This document shows positions 40,439 to 54,088 of a DNA stretch of 64,000 nucleotides, in pieces. The first letter of the stretch is position 1; each line of letters starts with the position of its first letter. The position numbers and the translations under genes are program-made. Source of the DNA: Onchocerca volvulus (taxonomy: Eukaryota > Nematoda > Chromadorea > Rhabditida > Onchocercidae); the NCBI GenBank assembly GCA_000499405.2, contig HG738138.1:9484888-9548887 (forward strand), in the 5' to 3' direction. Below the pieces are notes generated by a model, which was given only the letters and a program-made list of their open reading frames with translations, did no database searches and was not told where the DNA came from.

Positions 40439-43270
40439 TTCTATCCGAAATTATTCCGGAAAAAATATATAGAATACAATTCACATCTCTATTTCCACCT
40501 GAATCCTCATAATAAGGAATCGACCAGAAATAACTGAATAATATTATTCTTCTTTTTTGAAAATTGCAGTTTTTACTTTTTTGTTTTCTTTTATCAGTTC
40601 AGTAAACATTGACAAATGAATTTTTTACGAATGGATTTAAGAATGCTTGATTGAGAACACTGACTGAAAACTGATTTTCAATAGTTTTTTTCTTGTTATC
40701 GTTATCTACGACATCATAACGGTTTATATTGTCTCTATTATATTATCATTAAAAATGACTGCAAAGTTTGGCCTGAAAATTTCATTGCGATCCAAGCGTT
40801 GCGATGGCTGAATAGGGTCTAATGATTTATGTCATATTCTCAATCATTTTTAATGATAATACTCGTTGTTTTATGTTGATATTAATTTGGTTTACCACTA
40901 ATGAAGACCAGTTTACTCTTGGACCTCCAAAATACCAGGAAATTCATAACAGTATGTTTAGCGCAGTCCAAAGTTGAAGTTATATCATTTGAAGGTTAAA
41001 ATGATAAACTTTTGCTTATGTAGAATGTTGCAAAGTCACCACCAATAAGTAAGCTGTACTGCATATTTAAATGATAATGATGAGCATGTATTTGCGGGAT
41101 CCATTTCTAGTGACCATTTGAGCCTGAGCATCCTTCTTGTAAAATTGACATAACTCAATATCATAAATGATAGGCTCCCGAATCATTTTTATGTGTCATT
41201 TTGTTAAATACCCTGTCTATTTTACTCAAGACTAAAATAGTTATTATTTCTACGAAGAATGTTGAAGTGGAAGTTTGATAAATTTATGATCAAAACAAAA
41301 AAAAATAAGTGATCTTTATGAAATGTTCAGTTGGATGGATGAAGAAATACAGATGATTAAAAAATAAATGTCTAAAAATTGAAATTACAAATTCAAATAG
41401 ATGTTGAAAGACATTTTCAGAAGAATGTAACAATTAGAAATTAACCAAACCATTATCCAAGAATATAGATTAGTCATCGACATAAGCCATTAAAGATTTA
41501 TCGTATAAATTATTAATACATTCCTTCGTTTCCAAAGAACAATTTCCGGAATGTAATTCAGATCCATAAACCCATTTTCTCATAAATCTATCATTATTTA
41601 AATTTTGAAAGCAATTTCGCAATATTTTGGAGATGTTAGGATGTAATTGAAATTGTTTACTTACATTTCTCGTATTAATTCATTTTACATTTAGTGCCTA
41701 TTTCAATTTGAATTAGCTTCCTTTGAAAAATTGCAATTATTTTCTGAAGACAAAATTGTTTCTGTAAACGAAAAAATGCCAGGAACAATAACTTCATTAA
41801 AATACAAAAAAAAAATTTTTTTCTGCTAGAAAGAAATGCGACGAGAAAAATTGTAGAAAATGTAAGCAATACAACGCAGGTATGTCGGCAGAATAAAAGT
41901 AATGCGAGAATTAGTTCTAGTTTCTATAGAAATGCGTTACTTCTCTTTCCAAAATTAATCTAAATGCATTAATTCAAGTTATGATTTCACTGAACATTTC
42001 AATATAAGTAAACATTGCAAACTGAATACATTATGCATACGCATACATACATGAATATAAACAAATAAATAAATATATATATATACATATATATATAACA
42101 ATTCATGACTTCAACTTCTGCGCAGAGTTGTATCGATCATGAAGTCAAGAGAATTAATGAACATGTAAATGTGTTTTCAAAAATGCTGTTGGTGAATACG
42201 TTGCCAAGGTAACCCACGATATTGCAACAAAATAGCAGCTGGTTTAATCGTTGTGTTTCGTACTAAACTTCATTTCTTCAGTAAGATCCATTTAAAACAT
42301 AACTGAAAGCTTCGATGGGAAGTTAATGCAATTTTAGTCTTAAACAAACCAATCCAATTAACAAAAGTTTCCCAAAAATAATGAGTTAAAGTTGTACTAC
42401 TTACTTAGCTGTTTTTACCTCATCCGTCCTATTCTTATTTTAATTATTCGTAATATTGCAGAAATACAGTAAAATCTATGATTGATTTCAAATCATGAAG
42501 TATTTATTAGAGATATCTCCAGTGCCGATATCATATACCAGTTATAGATTTAATAGTATTATTTTTTTTTCAATTTTTTTTTTTTCTTTAGAAAAGTCAG
42601 TGAAGTTAATTTTTAAATCTAGCCTCGAAAGAAAAAGTTCCAAACAGAGGCAATTTACATCGTAACTCTTTTTGATTTATGATTCGCGAAAACTTAATTA
42701 CATGTTTATTAATTCTCCTTATAGAAATTTTCAAATATTTAAAATCATAAATTCTTATTCGTAACTAAATGGGAAAAGACGATTCAGTTTTTATTTAATA
42801 TCGATAACATTCCATTCCCATTGCTCTTCTTGGGACTTGCATAAGATATTTTTATAAATTTCAAGACTGAAAAATTTTTCAACTTCAGTCTTCTACACAA
42901 AATGGAATGTTAATCCTGCATTCAAAATAATGCGTTGAATGATAAGCACCAAATTTGCACTGTGTTTCATTTTTTTTTTTTTTTTGTATAATAGAACTTT
43001 TGTTCACCTCCTGTCGCTAATTCGATAACGCGAAACTCCAATCAAAAGCCAAATCCTCATTGTAAACTATGTAATCAGTGTTGTAAATCATTTAACATCT
43101 TATATTCCTGTCGCTGAAATCGCGAGATAAAAGAAGAAAAATCAGTGATCCCTTTGTTTAAAATTTTACATTGCATATCTCATGTAGTTGATTGTAGAAT
43201 CATTTTTGTCTATCCAGTTAAAGAGCTTAAAATAGCTCTCTATTATCATCAGCTAACTAAAGCACAATCT
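40439..43270. other. 2.8 kb intergenic or 5' intron DNA
   Basis: No supported exon. An (AT)-rich microsatellite with AC interruptions sits at about 42068-42098. Upstream exons of the minus-strand coiled-coil gene could lie here, but none was identified. The rest is A/T-rich spacer. Confidence 0.4.
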
Positions 43271-43603
43271 CATGCGCATCAAAGGCGCATACTTCCGAGA
43301 CAACAAAGGATCTTTCTTGTCTCTACAATGTACCATGACCCTCCATCCACGAAGAAGATGGGATGGGATCCTGACTACAAAATCATTTCAACCAACAAGC
43401 TGCCATCAGCTCGGTCGAGTAGACCAGCTGGTGATAAACCAATTCTTCTTTTTTACCAAATCTATCTCCCCCCCTCTTTCACATTATAATCTCTTCATAT
43501 TATCATCGGTATTGTATTGTTAATATAATTGTTGTAATAATTGTTGCGTATGTTGATTTATAAATTAATCATAATAAAGGTTTAATTACCCAAGTTTGAG
43601 GTT
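43271..43603 (+). mobile_element. LTR-like retroelement remnant, copy B
   Basis: The block is more GC-rich than its surroundings in its first half. It begins near TCTCATGCGCATCAAAGGCG, similar to the GCGCC-rich start of copy A, and ends with the exact 33-bp sequence (43571-43603, containing AATAAAGG) also found at the end of copy A. Between these the two copies are strongly diverged, although TATTGTATTGTTAATAT-like stretches align loosely. The left boundary is approximate. Overlapping open frames across 43145-43523 match no retroelement protein I know. A degraded solo LTR is the simplest reading. Confidence 0.45.
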
Positions 43604-45758
43604 CGTTACCAAGTGAATAAACATCAAAATAGAAGAAAGTGTGAGAACGGAAGAACAGAATGCAACTCCTTATTTTGTCACTATCAGAAAGGAAAGAAGC
43701 GACAATTCCTTTCCCATGCTTTTTCCTTTTTTTGATAATCTTTCACAGCGGAAGTGCCTTTTGCTGTCAATCACTTCCAATACTCATCTAAGTTCACATC
43801 ATTGTCCAATTTCACATCCTAATCTTCTCACTGGATTTTGTTTACAATGCTTATTGTATTTTTGCCTTAACAGCTTCCCATGACTAACCCATTCTCATGC
43901 ATTTGAGTTTTTAACAATTTCCGGTGATTAAACCACTCCCATCTTTAACTATATAAATTTGGTTGTATTAAGAAAATAACTACCTTCAAAACAAAAATTT
44001 TATAATTCGGCGTGAACTCTACAATTCAACCCTGCACAATCTATTCCAACTCCACTACGAAATTTAACTCAACTCGCTTGGATTCTCTGGCGGTATTAAT
44101 TATTGATCGACATCGCTCACCAATTCAGAAATTATTCACGACACCTCCCACAGCAAAAAACGTGCAGATAATCGAAGTGAAGCGTGCAGCAACTTCTCTC
44201 AGATTCAAATATATAGACGATGCTGAACTACAAAACCAGTTTGTTGATTTCAAAACGTGCAGTTTTGAGGTGGTTCGGATATGCTGTCACTCTTGATCTT
44301 TCAGTTCTTTCAATAATGATTATTAACTGATTTTCGGAATATTGTGCAAATTTCATTGTAATATTTTGCAGATGTATATTTACATAAGAAACAGAGTTTC
44401 TTTAATTTGAAATATTGGTAAAATTTGAATAGATTTAATTTAGTTTAGCATATAAATGAAAGGTCCCATAATTATATAAGAAGACAACTCCTATCAAAAA
44501 AGATAAAAGATAAAAGACAAAACATTAGCATTTAAGCAACTAATTACGTATTACATGTAAGATTGTAGCAGTTAATCAAAAACCAAATCATTGCATCCTT
44601 TCTTCACCGCCTTGTTCTTCAGAACTAGCAGTAAGAGATTAAGTGTTCATTTTCATCAACATCATTTCATACTTCTAATCAGTACCTTCACAATTCATAG
44701 ACAATAAAAGCATTTCATCAAATTTCATACTATTCGAAAAGCAAGTAAAGAAAGAAAAATAAGATCTTAAACCAACCTTGTTTGTTAACCAGTCATGGAA
44801 AATTTCTTTTTGTCAATAAATTAAATGCAACAAATTTTTTTGATCCCATCTTTTCCCAAATCAGCTCAATTAAACAATATCGCCATGTATAGCTGTCCCC
44901 AACTTATTTCTTTGAATATCATTTCCCACAGCCAACTACGGTTGCACAAATGAAGATCTACTATCCCATTTCGTAATCTACCTTCGACTACTATATAACT
45001 GACAAATCTCTAAAGAGTTATATCCGCCTTCTATAAACTTCGAAAAAAAATTAAAAAATGAAAAATCGTAATTCCTTTTCCGCAACTACTGTTATCACAT
45101 TAGGAATATACAAACGTTATTGCAATTAAAATGCAATATACAGCATTTCATTTAAATATATTAAGGAAAAAGTTCCAGCAAAATATTTAAAACATATTGT
45201 GCCAAGGAATTTTTTTTCAAAAAGTTTTGTAAAGATTTCAAAACCACAATAGGTGTACGAAAAAATTTGTAAAACATAACAAAAATTTATATAAACATAT
45301 CTTGAATATCTGACATATCTGACTTCGTAACTGATATTGCAGCAAGTAGGAAACTGGAAGAAAAGTCCGGATCCTCAAAATTCATTTAAGATTTATGAAA
45401 AATGATTTTAAAATTGGGTCAGCGTACTTCTCGAAAATGAAAAACTACATCAAATTAATATTCTAAAAAATTTACGTTAATATTAACTTCACCATTACCC
45501 TTCTAATAATGAACCAGAAGTGACTATGGCGGCGATTATAACAGAAATACAATGATTTCCAGCTTCAACAACATACATTAATTAGGGGAACATCCTTGTT
45601 AGCTACAAGGATGATTTAACTGCTACTCAAAATACAGATGCGTTAAATAGGAAATATGATGATAATTCCATGAATTAATAATATGACGCACCAGCACTAC
45701 CGTTGTATTAGCAAAAACATAAGAAAACCGAATTTCACGTAAAGAGATACAGAAATAT
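43604..45758. other. intergenic, with one unassigned ORF
   Basis: The plus-strand frame 44012-44296 begins at a GTG and encodes IIDRHRSPIQKLFTTPP and KRAATSLRFKYIDDAELQ. Its composition is protein-like but it has no clear ATG and no known relatives. It may be a retroelement remnant, being just downstream of copy B. The rest is A/T-rich and includes the RBM42 3' UTR at the right end. Confidence 0.35.
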
Positions 45759-47912
45759 TTATGCTAAACCAAGCTTTTTTTTCTGTTTTCTTTTCTTCTT
45801 AACTATATCCATATTTCGTTCCTTCCAGTTGCTTTTTCTCAACTTTATTGGTCTGTTTCCAACATATTTTCCATCCATTTCACGACATGCACGAACAAAA
45901 TCCTAGAAGCTAATAATCTTAAATTTCTGGCCGCGATTCATATCTGGAAAAGTTAAAGTTAAGCCAGGCCTTTATAAAAATTTGCAAAATAAACAAAGCA
46001 GCTAACATCCTGATGTTTGAAGGAAACAAATCCATAGCCCTTCGATTTGTTAGTTCTAGCTTCGCGAATAACTTTAGCTTTTTGAAAGCTAGGATATTTG
46101 CGAAAGGCTTTTGCTAATAACTCGTCCGACACTTCATTGCCCAAATCACCACAGAAGATGCGAAAATCATTTGGATCCCATTCTGCTAACGACTTATCCT
46201 CCCAAACCTATAATTTAGAAATTAGAAATGGAGAAAGAAATTTGTTACTTGTTAATGAAATGAACACAGATTTTTTTTATTGTGAAACGAAATACAAAAT
46301 CTAAGCAAAAAAAAAAAATTATCATTTATTCTGATTTTTTATCACCTGACCGCCTCCGCAACGCAAAAATCGTTTCATCCTTTTCTCACCACGCATAACT
46401 TGACCAATATAAGTCGAGCGATGAGTTGATTCGGAATGTATTTTCTGTGCAATGGCTTCTATGTCAGATGTGAGTACCTAAAACATAACATATTTTTGCC
46501 TCCATCGATATTTGATTTCGAATTTTGAAGAATCAAAATACATTTAAGTACCATGGATTACCACTTATGTCCAGTCTTTCAATGTTTAGCGAAAGTTAAG
46601 CGTAATTGAACATCGGAAAGGGCTGTACGTATTTTTTAAAAGAGATTAATGATATCAATCGTCAGATCACTAATGAGCCAAACTTGTCAAGTTACAGATA
46701 TTTAAGATAAAAGAGGTTTACACAGTTCGATAACCTGAGTTTTCAATGAACTTGTTCCGGCCTCTCCATCTTTTTCTCCATTTTTACCGTCATCCTTCTT
46801 CATCGCATCTTCGTACAAACTAGGCCCCGATTCAAGAACACTTGGTTGAGGCGGTATATGTACTGGTGGACGCATAAAACCAACTAATGGCAATCGAAGC
46901 TGAAATTTAAAAGAAAGATTAAAGTTAGGTAGTACTGAATTTTCTACATCCAGCAATATAAGGAGCCAAATTCGAAATTAAGAGAACTGTGGAAGATGAT
47001 AAATCCATAATTTTACCTGAGGTGGTATGAATCGCATGGCTAAATTTGTCTGAGGAATGAAACCTGGACGCATTATTACATGAGGCAAAAAGCTGCAAAA
47101 TACATATCAGAAGAGAATATACTGACTTAAATAAATGAAAACGGGTTCAACCACATCATAATAAACGACAACAGCTATGTATGAAATGACAATTACATCT
47201 CATATCAGAAATATTAGGAAGATTTTGATAAAAATAAGCAAAGCAAACTTACGGAGGAGGTGTTGGACGCAGTGTTGGAGTTACAGGATTTGTTATTACA
47301 GAACTGTTGATAAAAGGACCCATGAACTGCCTTGGTTCAGGCCGAACAACGGGACCGATGGATGGCTGCACTGATGGATGTATGGAACTGTTATTAAGAG
47401 TGGGAGAAAATACTGTATTCGGAGAAGTTTGTGAAACATTTGCCTGAGTCACAGGTATATTTGTTGCAATTCGTGTGTGTGACTCTACAGAGGATATTTC
47501 TTTTTCAAATCTGAAGAAACAGTACGTAAAGCACAAGTTCATTACAAGTGACATAGCTCAAATCTTGACAATGAATACGTATTGTAATCCACAGTGCTTT
47601 CTGAAAAAATAATTTATAAGAAATTTGCTTTCTTTTTTTTTTTTTAAAGAGTATGGCAAAATGAAGAGGAAAACCTTTCTGATAAAGCAGAATACGCATC
47701 ACGAATCTGAATACAGCATGACTCATATTGAACTAGGTACTGGTATGGTTATGGATTTCGGAAATAGGTTAACCAATCAATCATCAAACTACTATATCTA
47801 CTTGAATGTATTTAATCGCTAAGCCACATAACTACATAAGCATACATACAAAATATGAACAAACTAACAGAGCCAATTCATCCTCGATGCTATGATTTTC
47901 ATTCGTAATCAT
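45759..47912 (-). CDS. RBM42: RNA-binding protein RBM42
   Basis: Seven exons: 47912-47869, 47510-47253, 47092-47017, 46899-46735, 46477-46346, 46207-46007 and 45902-45759, all phase-consistent, giving about 339 residues. The N terminus (MITNENHSIEDELALFEKEI) matches the ELALFE segment of vertebrate RBM42. The middle is Pro-rich (RPPVHIPPQP). A conserved helix precedes the RRM (VMRGEKRMKRFLRCGGGQVW). The single RRM contains RNP2 RIFCGDL and RNP1 KGYGFVSF and continues into FVRACREMDGKYVGNRPIKL. The lysine-rich tail is KKKRKQKKKLGLA. The family binds RNA and is linked to hnRNP K, splicing and stress-granule biology. ATG 47912 lies seven bases after a TTTTACAG acceptor, which suits SL trans-splicing. 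The gene is divergent from cgp-1. Confidence 0.92.
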
Positions 47913-48679
47913 TTGCTGCCTGTAAAAGATTAAAATGCCAATTAAGATGATTGATAAAAGGAGTTATAATATGCAATGAAGCTCGTTGCGAGAAAGACCT
48001 AAAAGCATAACTTGAAAGCAAGCAAATCTATCAATTCAACAACTGAACATACACAGCAACATCAAATGATACAACAACACGGTCATCAGTATCACATAGC
48101 GTAAGGTAAGACCAGCATAATGAGAAACTGTATAATGTAGCACAATATGGTATGCATTGCAGCTTAACACTCACCTACCTGACCTTTCAACCCACCTACC
48201 ACTCTCTGACAGCTACTATTTAACAACCGCATAAGTCTTCGAAATTAGCGGAACCATGTCAAGTCTGAGACTAACAGACAAAGAGAGCAGGAATATAGCA
48301 GAAACATTACAGATCGATAGAACTGCAGAATAGCATAATAATACGAGAGAACGGCAGGATCGTCAGAATTCTCGGTATAGAGGATGCATGCAAGTTACGA
48401 TGAGAGATGTTGGCTTATTTCAGGATCATGGAGCAACGGTGATATGAAGTTCTTTTCGTCATATTGAAAACTGGAAAGGGAGAAAAATAAAAGTCTGCGG
48501 ATGGCTTAGAAGGAGGACGAGGTGAGGGAGAGAGATGAGATTCTGAATACTCTTGGGGCAGGTTTTCTAGCGGAAGCCTGTTGGTGATATCGACATCTTT
48601 CAACACTTGCTGAGGAAGTAATGAAAGAAACCGATTTGATAGTATATTCATTTCAGGTTACCATCCTATTCCGCACTCA
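47913..48679. promoter_or_regulatory. shared RBM42 / cgp-1 intergenic region
   Basis: About 770 bases separate two divergently transcribed conserved genes, so both promoters must be here. AG acceptors precede both start codons (TTTTACAG and ATTTCAG), consistent with SL trans-splicing. A minus-strand frame at 48415-48651 (78 codons, Pro/Ser-rich, for example SPSPRPPSKPSADF) overlaps the cgp-1 upstream DNA. It is probably chance. Confidence 0.45.
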
Positions 48680-51600
48680 ATGAAGAGCAGTGCTGCAGCT
48701 GCCGCAAGCTTATTCGCGGACGACGATGACGATGACGATGCCGAATTCTCTCGTAAGCTTCTATGATATATACGGATATGTATTCATCCTTCATTTTAAA
48801 CATGCTGCAAGATAAGTGGATTATCATTGATTATTGGATTAACAGATGAGAATGATGAACGAAATGCGGATGAGCAATGTGTGTTAACGAAGGATTTCCT
48901 TGTCGACATATCCCTAACAGATAAGAAAGACCATGCTAAAAGAGAGCGATACCGCGATTATGTCCAATCAATGTTGGTACTCGGTGAAGGTGAAGCGGTT
49001 ATTGATCTCGGAGTTTCAGCTGAAGATACGACAAAGCGAGGTGTGAATTGTTTAAATGAGCATTTGAATCAGCTGACTTTTTAAGTAATGGAATTAGTAA
49101 CTAATCGAATTTTTTTTGATTGTTGTAGGTCTGTCGAAAGATGATTTAGAATTATCGGAGAAGAAGCATATAGCGCTTTTGGAGGGGACTGGAGTAGTAT
49201 CAACACGTTTAGTGACCAAACAACATGGCGACCTTTACACACTTGCTCTTCTTGTTCGAAAGGAAGTAGAACCTGATGATTTTATCGAGGTTTATTTTTC
49301 TTTTATTGCTTTATCAGATCTGATCCTTTCAGCCAATATAATGTGCAGTTTATATTTGGTTTGTATTTGGTTTCAGGTACGCATAGCTGTTGTTGGTAAT
49401 GTGGATGCAGGGAAATCAACATTGTTGGGCGTATTAACATACAGTATTTTGGACGACGGCCGCGGACAAGCTCGACAGAAATTGTTCCGGTAAATTTATT
49501 TTAATGGTTGTCATAAAGAATCAGTATGATTACCATTTAGTTATAATGTGCTTCCATCCATTATGAAAGTCCCACTTTTAGACACAAACATGAATTTGAG
49601 TCAGGTCGAACTTCGTCCGTAGGAAACGACATCCTAGGTTTCGATATTAGAGGTAATGTTGTCAATAAGCCCGATTCGCACAGTGGACATCTTGATTGGG
49701 TTGCCATTTGTCATGATTCCGCCAAGGTATTTCGATAATTTTGAAGTCCTAATAGATTTTCTTTTGATGCTTTCTGATAAGTTTTTTATCTCCACTGATA
49801 TTTTTCTCTTTAGGTGATCACTTTCATTGATCTGGCAGGACACGAAAAATATTTGAAAACAACAATATTTGGAATGACTGGACATGTTCCGGATTATACG
49901 ATGTTATTGGTATATTGTTTTTTGTTCTGTGTGAAAAATTTGTGCATTTTTTCAAAAAATGCATTGCAAAGTAGGTTTACTGCCCTGGCTTTATTTCGAT
50001 AATTTTCTAGTTCGTGTTGTAATTTACCAAGTTTTTTTGTTGAGTGTGGGAATCCCGACATTTTCTGAAGGAAATTTACTTTGTCTTCAATTATCAAAAA
50101 ATGCGCGATTTTATTGCTATGTGCAGACCATCTGTGAAGATGAAGAAGTTTGGAAAGGAATAGAGTTTGTGATAAAAGCTTGTAAATGCAATAAAAATTA
50201 GATTAATTTCTGCATTTTTAAATAAGAAGCAGATTCAGTTCGACGTTTCTGTCCACTCTAGTTGTTAAAAATTTGTTTGAAAGCGTCCTCGTTTACCTTT
50301 CTTCTGTGATCTGATAGCATCATCGAAACTGAACTCGTATTTTTGCACTGTTGTTGCTAGTGATTCACATCATGAGTGCTGTTGAAAACAATATCTCTTA
50401 TCAGATTAATAATACTAGTCTACTTTACGGTTGTTTTGAATGTAAAATTAGCACGATATAGTAATATAATGAAGTGAAGCGTAGTGCTGTATGACGAGAT
50501 GTACTAATGAATTACTTAATGTACTTTGATGCGTTTATAATAATATTCCGTAAATGAAGATTGGTGCGAATGCTGGTATTATCGGAATGACAAAGGAGCA
50601 TCTCTCACTTGCTTTATGCCTCAATGTACCAGTATTTATCGTTGTTACGAAAATCGATATGTGCCCTGAGCGGGTGAAGTCTCTTCATTTTTCATTTTTC
50701 ATATTGTTTCTATTATTTTAATTTTTATCGTAATTTCCCATGTTTGTGAAACATATTTCCCATATATAGCAATGGAATTGCTATTATACATAATCAGCTT
50801 CGTAATTTACAAAGCTGTTTATGAATATCAATGGTCCTTCTCACTTCTTTTCTTCTGAAAACATTATATTTATTGAGAACCCATCTTTTGTTGTTGAAGG
50901 TGCTGTCTGAAACGATGAAGAATTTGGATAAATTAATGAAAAGTCCCGGAGTACGGAAATTACCAGTTTTTATAAAGAGTTTAGAAGATGTTGTTCATGC
51001 TGCCAGTAATTTTAACGGTGGAAAGTAAGTTTTTGAAAGAAAATTAGGAATGAACTTTCTCTGCTTTACCTCTTTTCGATTGTTAAGTTGATTTTTATGA
51101 TCAAATAAAGTTTCCAGGGTCTGTCCTATTTTTCAAATATCGAATGTCTCTGGTAACAATTTGGACTTACTTTGCTCCTTCCTCAATCTCATTCCGCTTC
51201 GACGAAAGTTCACTTTGGATAGTCCAGCCGAGTTCCAAGTAGATGATGTATATTGGGTAGATGGTGTAGGTACTGTAGTCTCAGGCACATGCATAGCTGG
51301 TGAGTTTTATTTTTATTGCTGAAACAAATATTGCTTCTGAGAGTTTCCTACCTCTTGCAATAATGAATTATTTCATTTTACTTACTATCTTATGAAATAA
51401 TCATTTTGTACTTTTAGGTATGATTTCGCTGAACGATACAATGTTAATCGGACCGAATCCTTACGGTGAATTTATTCCAATTCCAATAAAGTCCATTCAT
51501 CGAAAACGAATGCCAGTATCAAAAATACGATGCGGTCAAACAGCATCATTTTCTATTAGGTAAGATTTGCATTTCTATGGAACTAATGACGCTTATTTTT

Positions 51601-52437
51601 TTTTTCGTCAATTTTCCGAAAAGTCTTATTTCTTGCACAGATTTCCAAGTTTTTGTATTTCGGAAAGGTATGGATGAAATACTTTAACTTTTAAATTTTA
51701 CCCGAAATGTTTAACAGTTCCTAATTTATTGTGTAGAAAATTGAATAAAAAGGAAGTACGAAAAGGAATGGTATTACTCTCTCCAAAAATGGTCATTTTT
51801 TCCTCAGTGCAGTTTGATGCCGAAATACTCATCCTTCATCATCCAACAACAATTGCGGAAAATTATCAAGCAATGGGTATTTTTTCCAGCCTTTTCTTCT
51901 GCTATTTGATTATCGCCTTTGCTTTTTTGAAAGTCAGTTAATATTTTTGAAGCCAAATATTTCCAAGTTTAAATGGTTTAAAATGTCACATGAATTTCTC
52001 GAAAATTCGATAATCGGTAGAACCACGAGAGATTGATAATATTATTTTAGTAAACTGTAGTGTTAAACTCTCAATTAAATTACTATCCTCAGGTTGAAAA
52101 TGGAGATTTCGTTTGTGGTTCTACTTTTAGTGCATATTGGCTCGATTCGCCAAACGGCAACCATAGTACATATGACAAAAACAGTATTACGAACGGGAGA
52201 CCGTGATATGGTAACGTTTAAATTCATCAAAAACCCTGAATATCTATCTGTTGGAAGTCGTATGGTATTCCGTGAAGGTCGGACAAAAGCTGTAGGAACA
52301 GTCGCTAAAGTTTATCCATATACTCCCGCGCTTCCAAAACAAATTCGACCGAAGCACATGAAATTCAAAGGTAAATTATTAATATTGTGTATTGTGTATC
52401 TAATATCGGCCGAATTTTTTTCTTTCGCGCAGGATAA
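48680..52437 (+). CDS. cgp-1: GTP-binding protein 1 (GTPBP1 / cgp-1)
   Basis: Thirteen exons: 48680-48752, 48846-49040, 49129-49289, 49377-49489, 49582-49726, 49814-49909, 50560-50673, 50900-51024, 51118-51299, 51418-51559, 51737-51876, 52131-52370, 52433-52437. All phases close, giving about 576 residues. A translational GTPase of the GTPBP1/GTPBP2 group (elongation-factor-like, cytoplasmic; linked to ribosome quality control and mRNA turnover in vertebrates). G1 is [10 protein letters not shown]3 DLAGH, G4 TKID. Strong family blocks are [42 protein letters not shown] and [10 protein letters not shown] with [10 protein letters not shown]. The N terminus is acidic ([11 protein letters not shown]). 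The vertebrate C-terminal low-complexity tail is absent. The last exon supplies only two bases of a Gly codon and the stop. Exon 7 has a weak acceptor (TAAATGAAG), accepted because the protein match demands it. Confidence 0.93.
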
Positions 52438-53046
52438 TAATTTATATTATTATTTAAGGTGGTGCAAATAGCACAATAAATAAATTAAAGTTATTATACA
52501 GGCATAATGATAATATACAAATTGTGTTACTAGTAAGAAAATGTGGCTGAAAATGGTGGAACATGATTCTAATATGTTTGTTTTATTTCTTTGCAATTAT
52601 ATTCGAAAACGTTCGTTAGGCAGCAAGCAAAGGAAAACCGAAAAGGTTATTTTAGCATGAATATATTGCAGAGGGTTGGCACAATAAAAAAGCGTTTAAT
52701 AATAACAGTGGAAAAGATAAGGAAGTGAAAGCAAATTGATATGGAACGCGGCTTGTGTATTTGCGGCTTTATGCGGCTTTGTGTATTTGCAAAATGTAAA
52801 GGCAGAGAAATATTACTGTGAAAAAATGTTTATTGTTTCATGTTATCTTGTTGACTCGTTAAATACAACATTTTTATAATGTATTTAAAATCTTCGACAT
52901 ATTGGTAGTCGTTTCCAACACTCAAAATCTTCAAAATTGCTTTGAATTTTAGTGTAAAACATTTGCACGCTTCGAAAAATAATATGCCATTCTGCAAATC
53001 TCTATTCCTTATTGTAGTGGAACTTTATCATTAAGATCAATACTTT
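52438..53046. other. spacer after cgp-1
   Basis: About 0.6 kb containing the cgp-1 3' UTR and a small direct repeat (GCGGCTT...TGTATTTGC, 52748-52790). Nothing else is recognised. Confidence 0.45.
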
Positions 53047-53539
53047 CTAATCATCTTCTTTGGTTAATCTTTTTCTATTTGATCGTGGTTTTAAGTTTCG
53101 AATGGGAAATGGGTTTTCCGAAATTTGTGTAGTGATGAACATTGTTAATACTGGCTCATCATAATGATTTGGATCAGAATTTATCTGTACTGAAAAAGTA
53201 AAATCCTGGCAATAAGATTCAAAGACCATTCTCTTTCTTCATTCTTTGTGCAAATGCTTCCACGGCTTGAGGTATAAAATGTGAATATATTATATTAGAG
53301 AGTGTAGATGAATGTGACTGAAATGGATTTGTTACAAATACTAAATGTGGACAACTAATGTCATTATATGTCTTTGGACATATTCTGGGAAAAACTGAAA
53401 AATGAATATATGGTGATGTTGATGTTTGCAAGATATCATAAACAAATGAACTGTTTTGATGACAATGAGAATAATGGCGGAATAAATAGATTTGCGGTCC
53501 GACAAAGTTCTTGTCAGTGCATGAAAATTTTCGAGTCAT
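53047..53539 (-). CDS. 3' exons of an unassigned gene (weakly COQ10-like)
   Basis: A minus-strand terminal exon 53189-53047 (QINSDPNHYDEPVLTMFITT, ending KRLTKEDD and TAG) joins in phase to exon 53394-53227, and that frame is open back to about 53539. The inner peptide reads PFQSHSSTLSNIIYSHF followed by IPQAVEAFAQRMKKEN. The F..S..S.L....F...V.AF..R pattern resembles the C-terminal strand and helix of COQ10/START-like coenzyme Q-binding proteins, but overall identity is low and the rest of that domain was not found. The acceptor TTTTTCAG at 53395 may mark the true exon start. Upstream exons are not identified, so the gene is incomplete and unnamed. Confidence 0.38.
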
Positions 53540-54088
53540 ATAATTTTGTCCATGAATCCCAGGCTAGGTTGTGATTTCACTCATTGGTCATGTTTTTGAC
53601 ATTATTATCATAAAGAATTTGCTTAGTAAAAATTTGAAACAGACAATAGAGAAGGGGGACTCCAAATAATATGTTTAATAGCTGTTAATAGCTATCATTT
53701 TATACATTTAACCGATCAAATCAGGCATTTTCTCAAATTAACCCGTACTGTTATTGATACAGTCTTATGATGCTAATGTCATTAATAAACTAAATGGTTA
53801 GTAATGAAATTTGAGCAAAGTAGCATGAAATTTGAACAAATTAACTTCCTAATAATCTCACCAGCTTACCCTGTCACTTAGCATCCGTAATAGCACAGCC
53901 TGGCATCCATTTACTTCAGAATTCAAGACGGATTTGGGAATCTAGGATATGATAAATTTTTACTAGTGGTAGATAAACTTTTTTTTGGAGGAATTATAAA
54001 ACCTTCAAGTGCTACAGTGCTGGAGATGGGACGGGGCAGTGCTTGAGAATATCGATATGGAATTTTGTTTCTATCATTTTGATCGGCG

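Noticed and set aside
42050..42160. Short inverted repeat ATGACTTCA / TGAAGTCA near an AT microsatellite
   Set aside because: Only about 8-9 paired bases with a loop near 30; expected by chance in DNA of this composition.
48415..48651. 78-codon Pro/Ser-rich minus-strand ORF between RBM42 and cgp-1
   Set aside because: It sits in the divergent promoter region and has no phase-compatible partner exon or known relatives.
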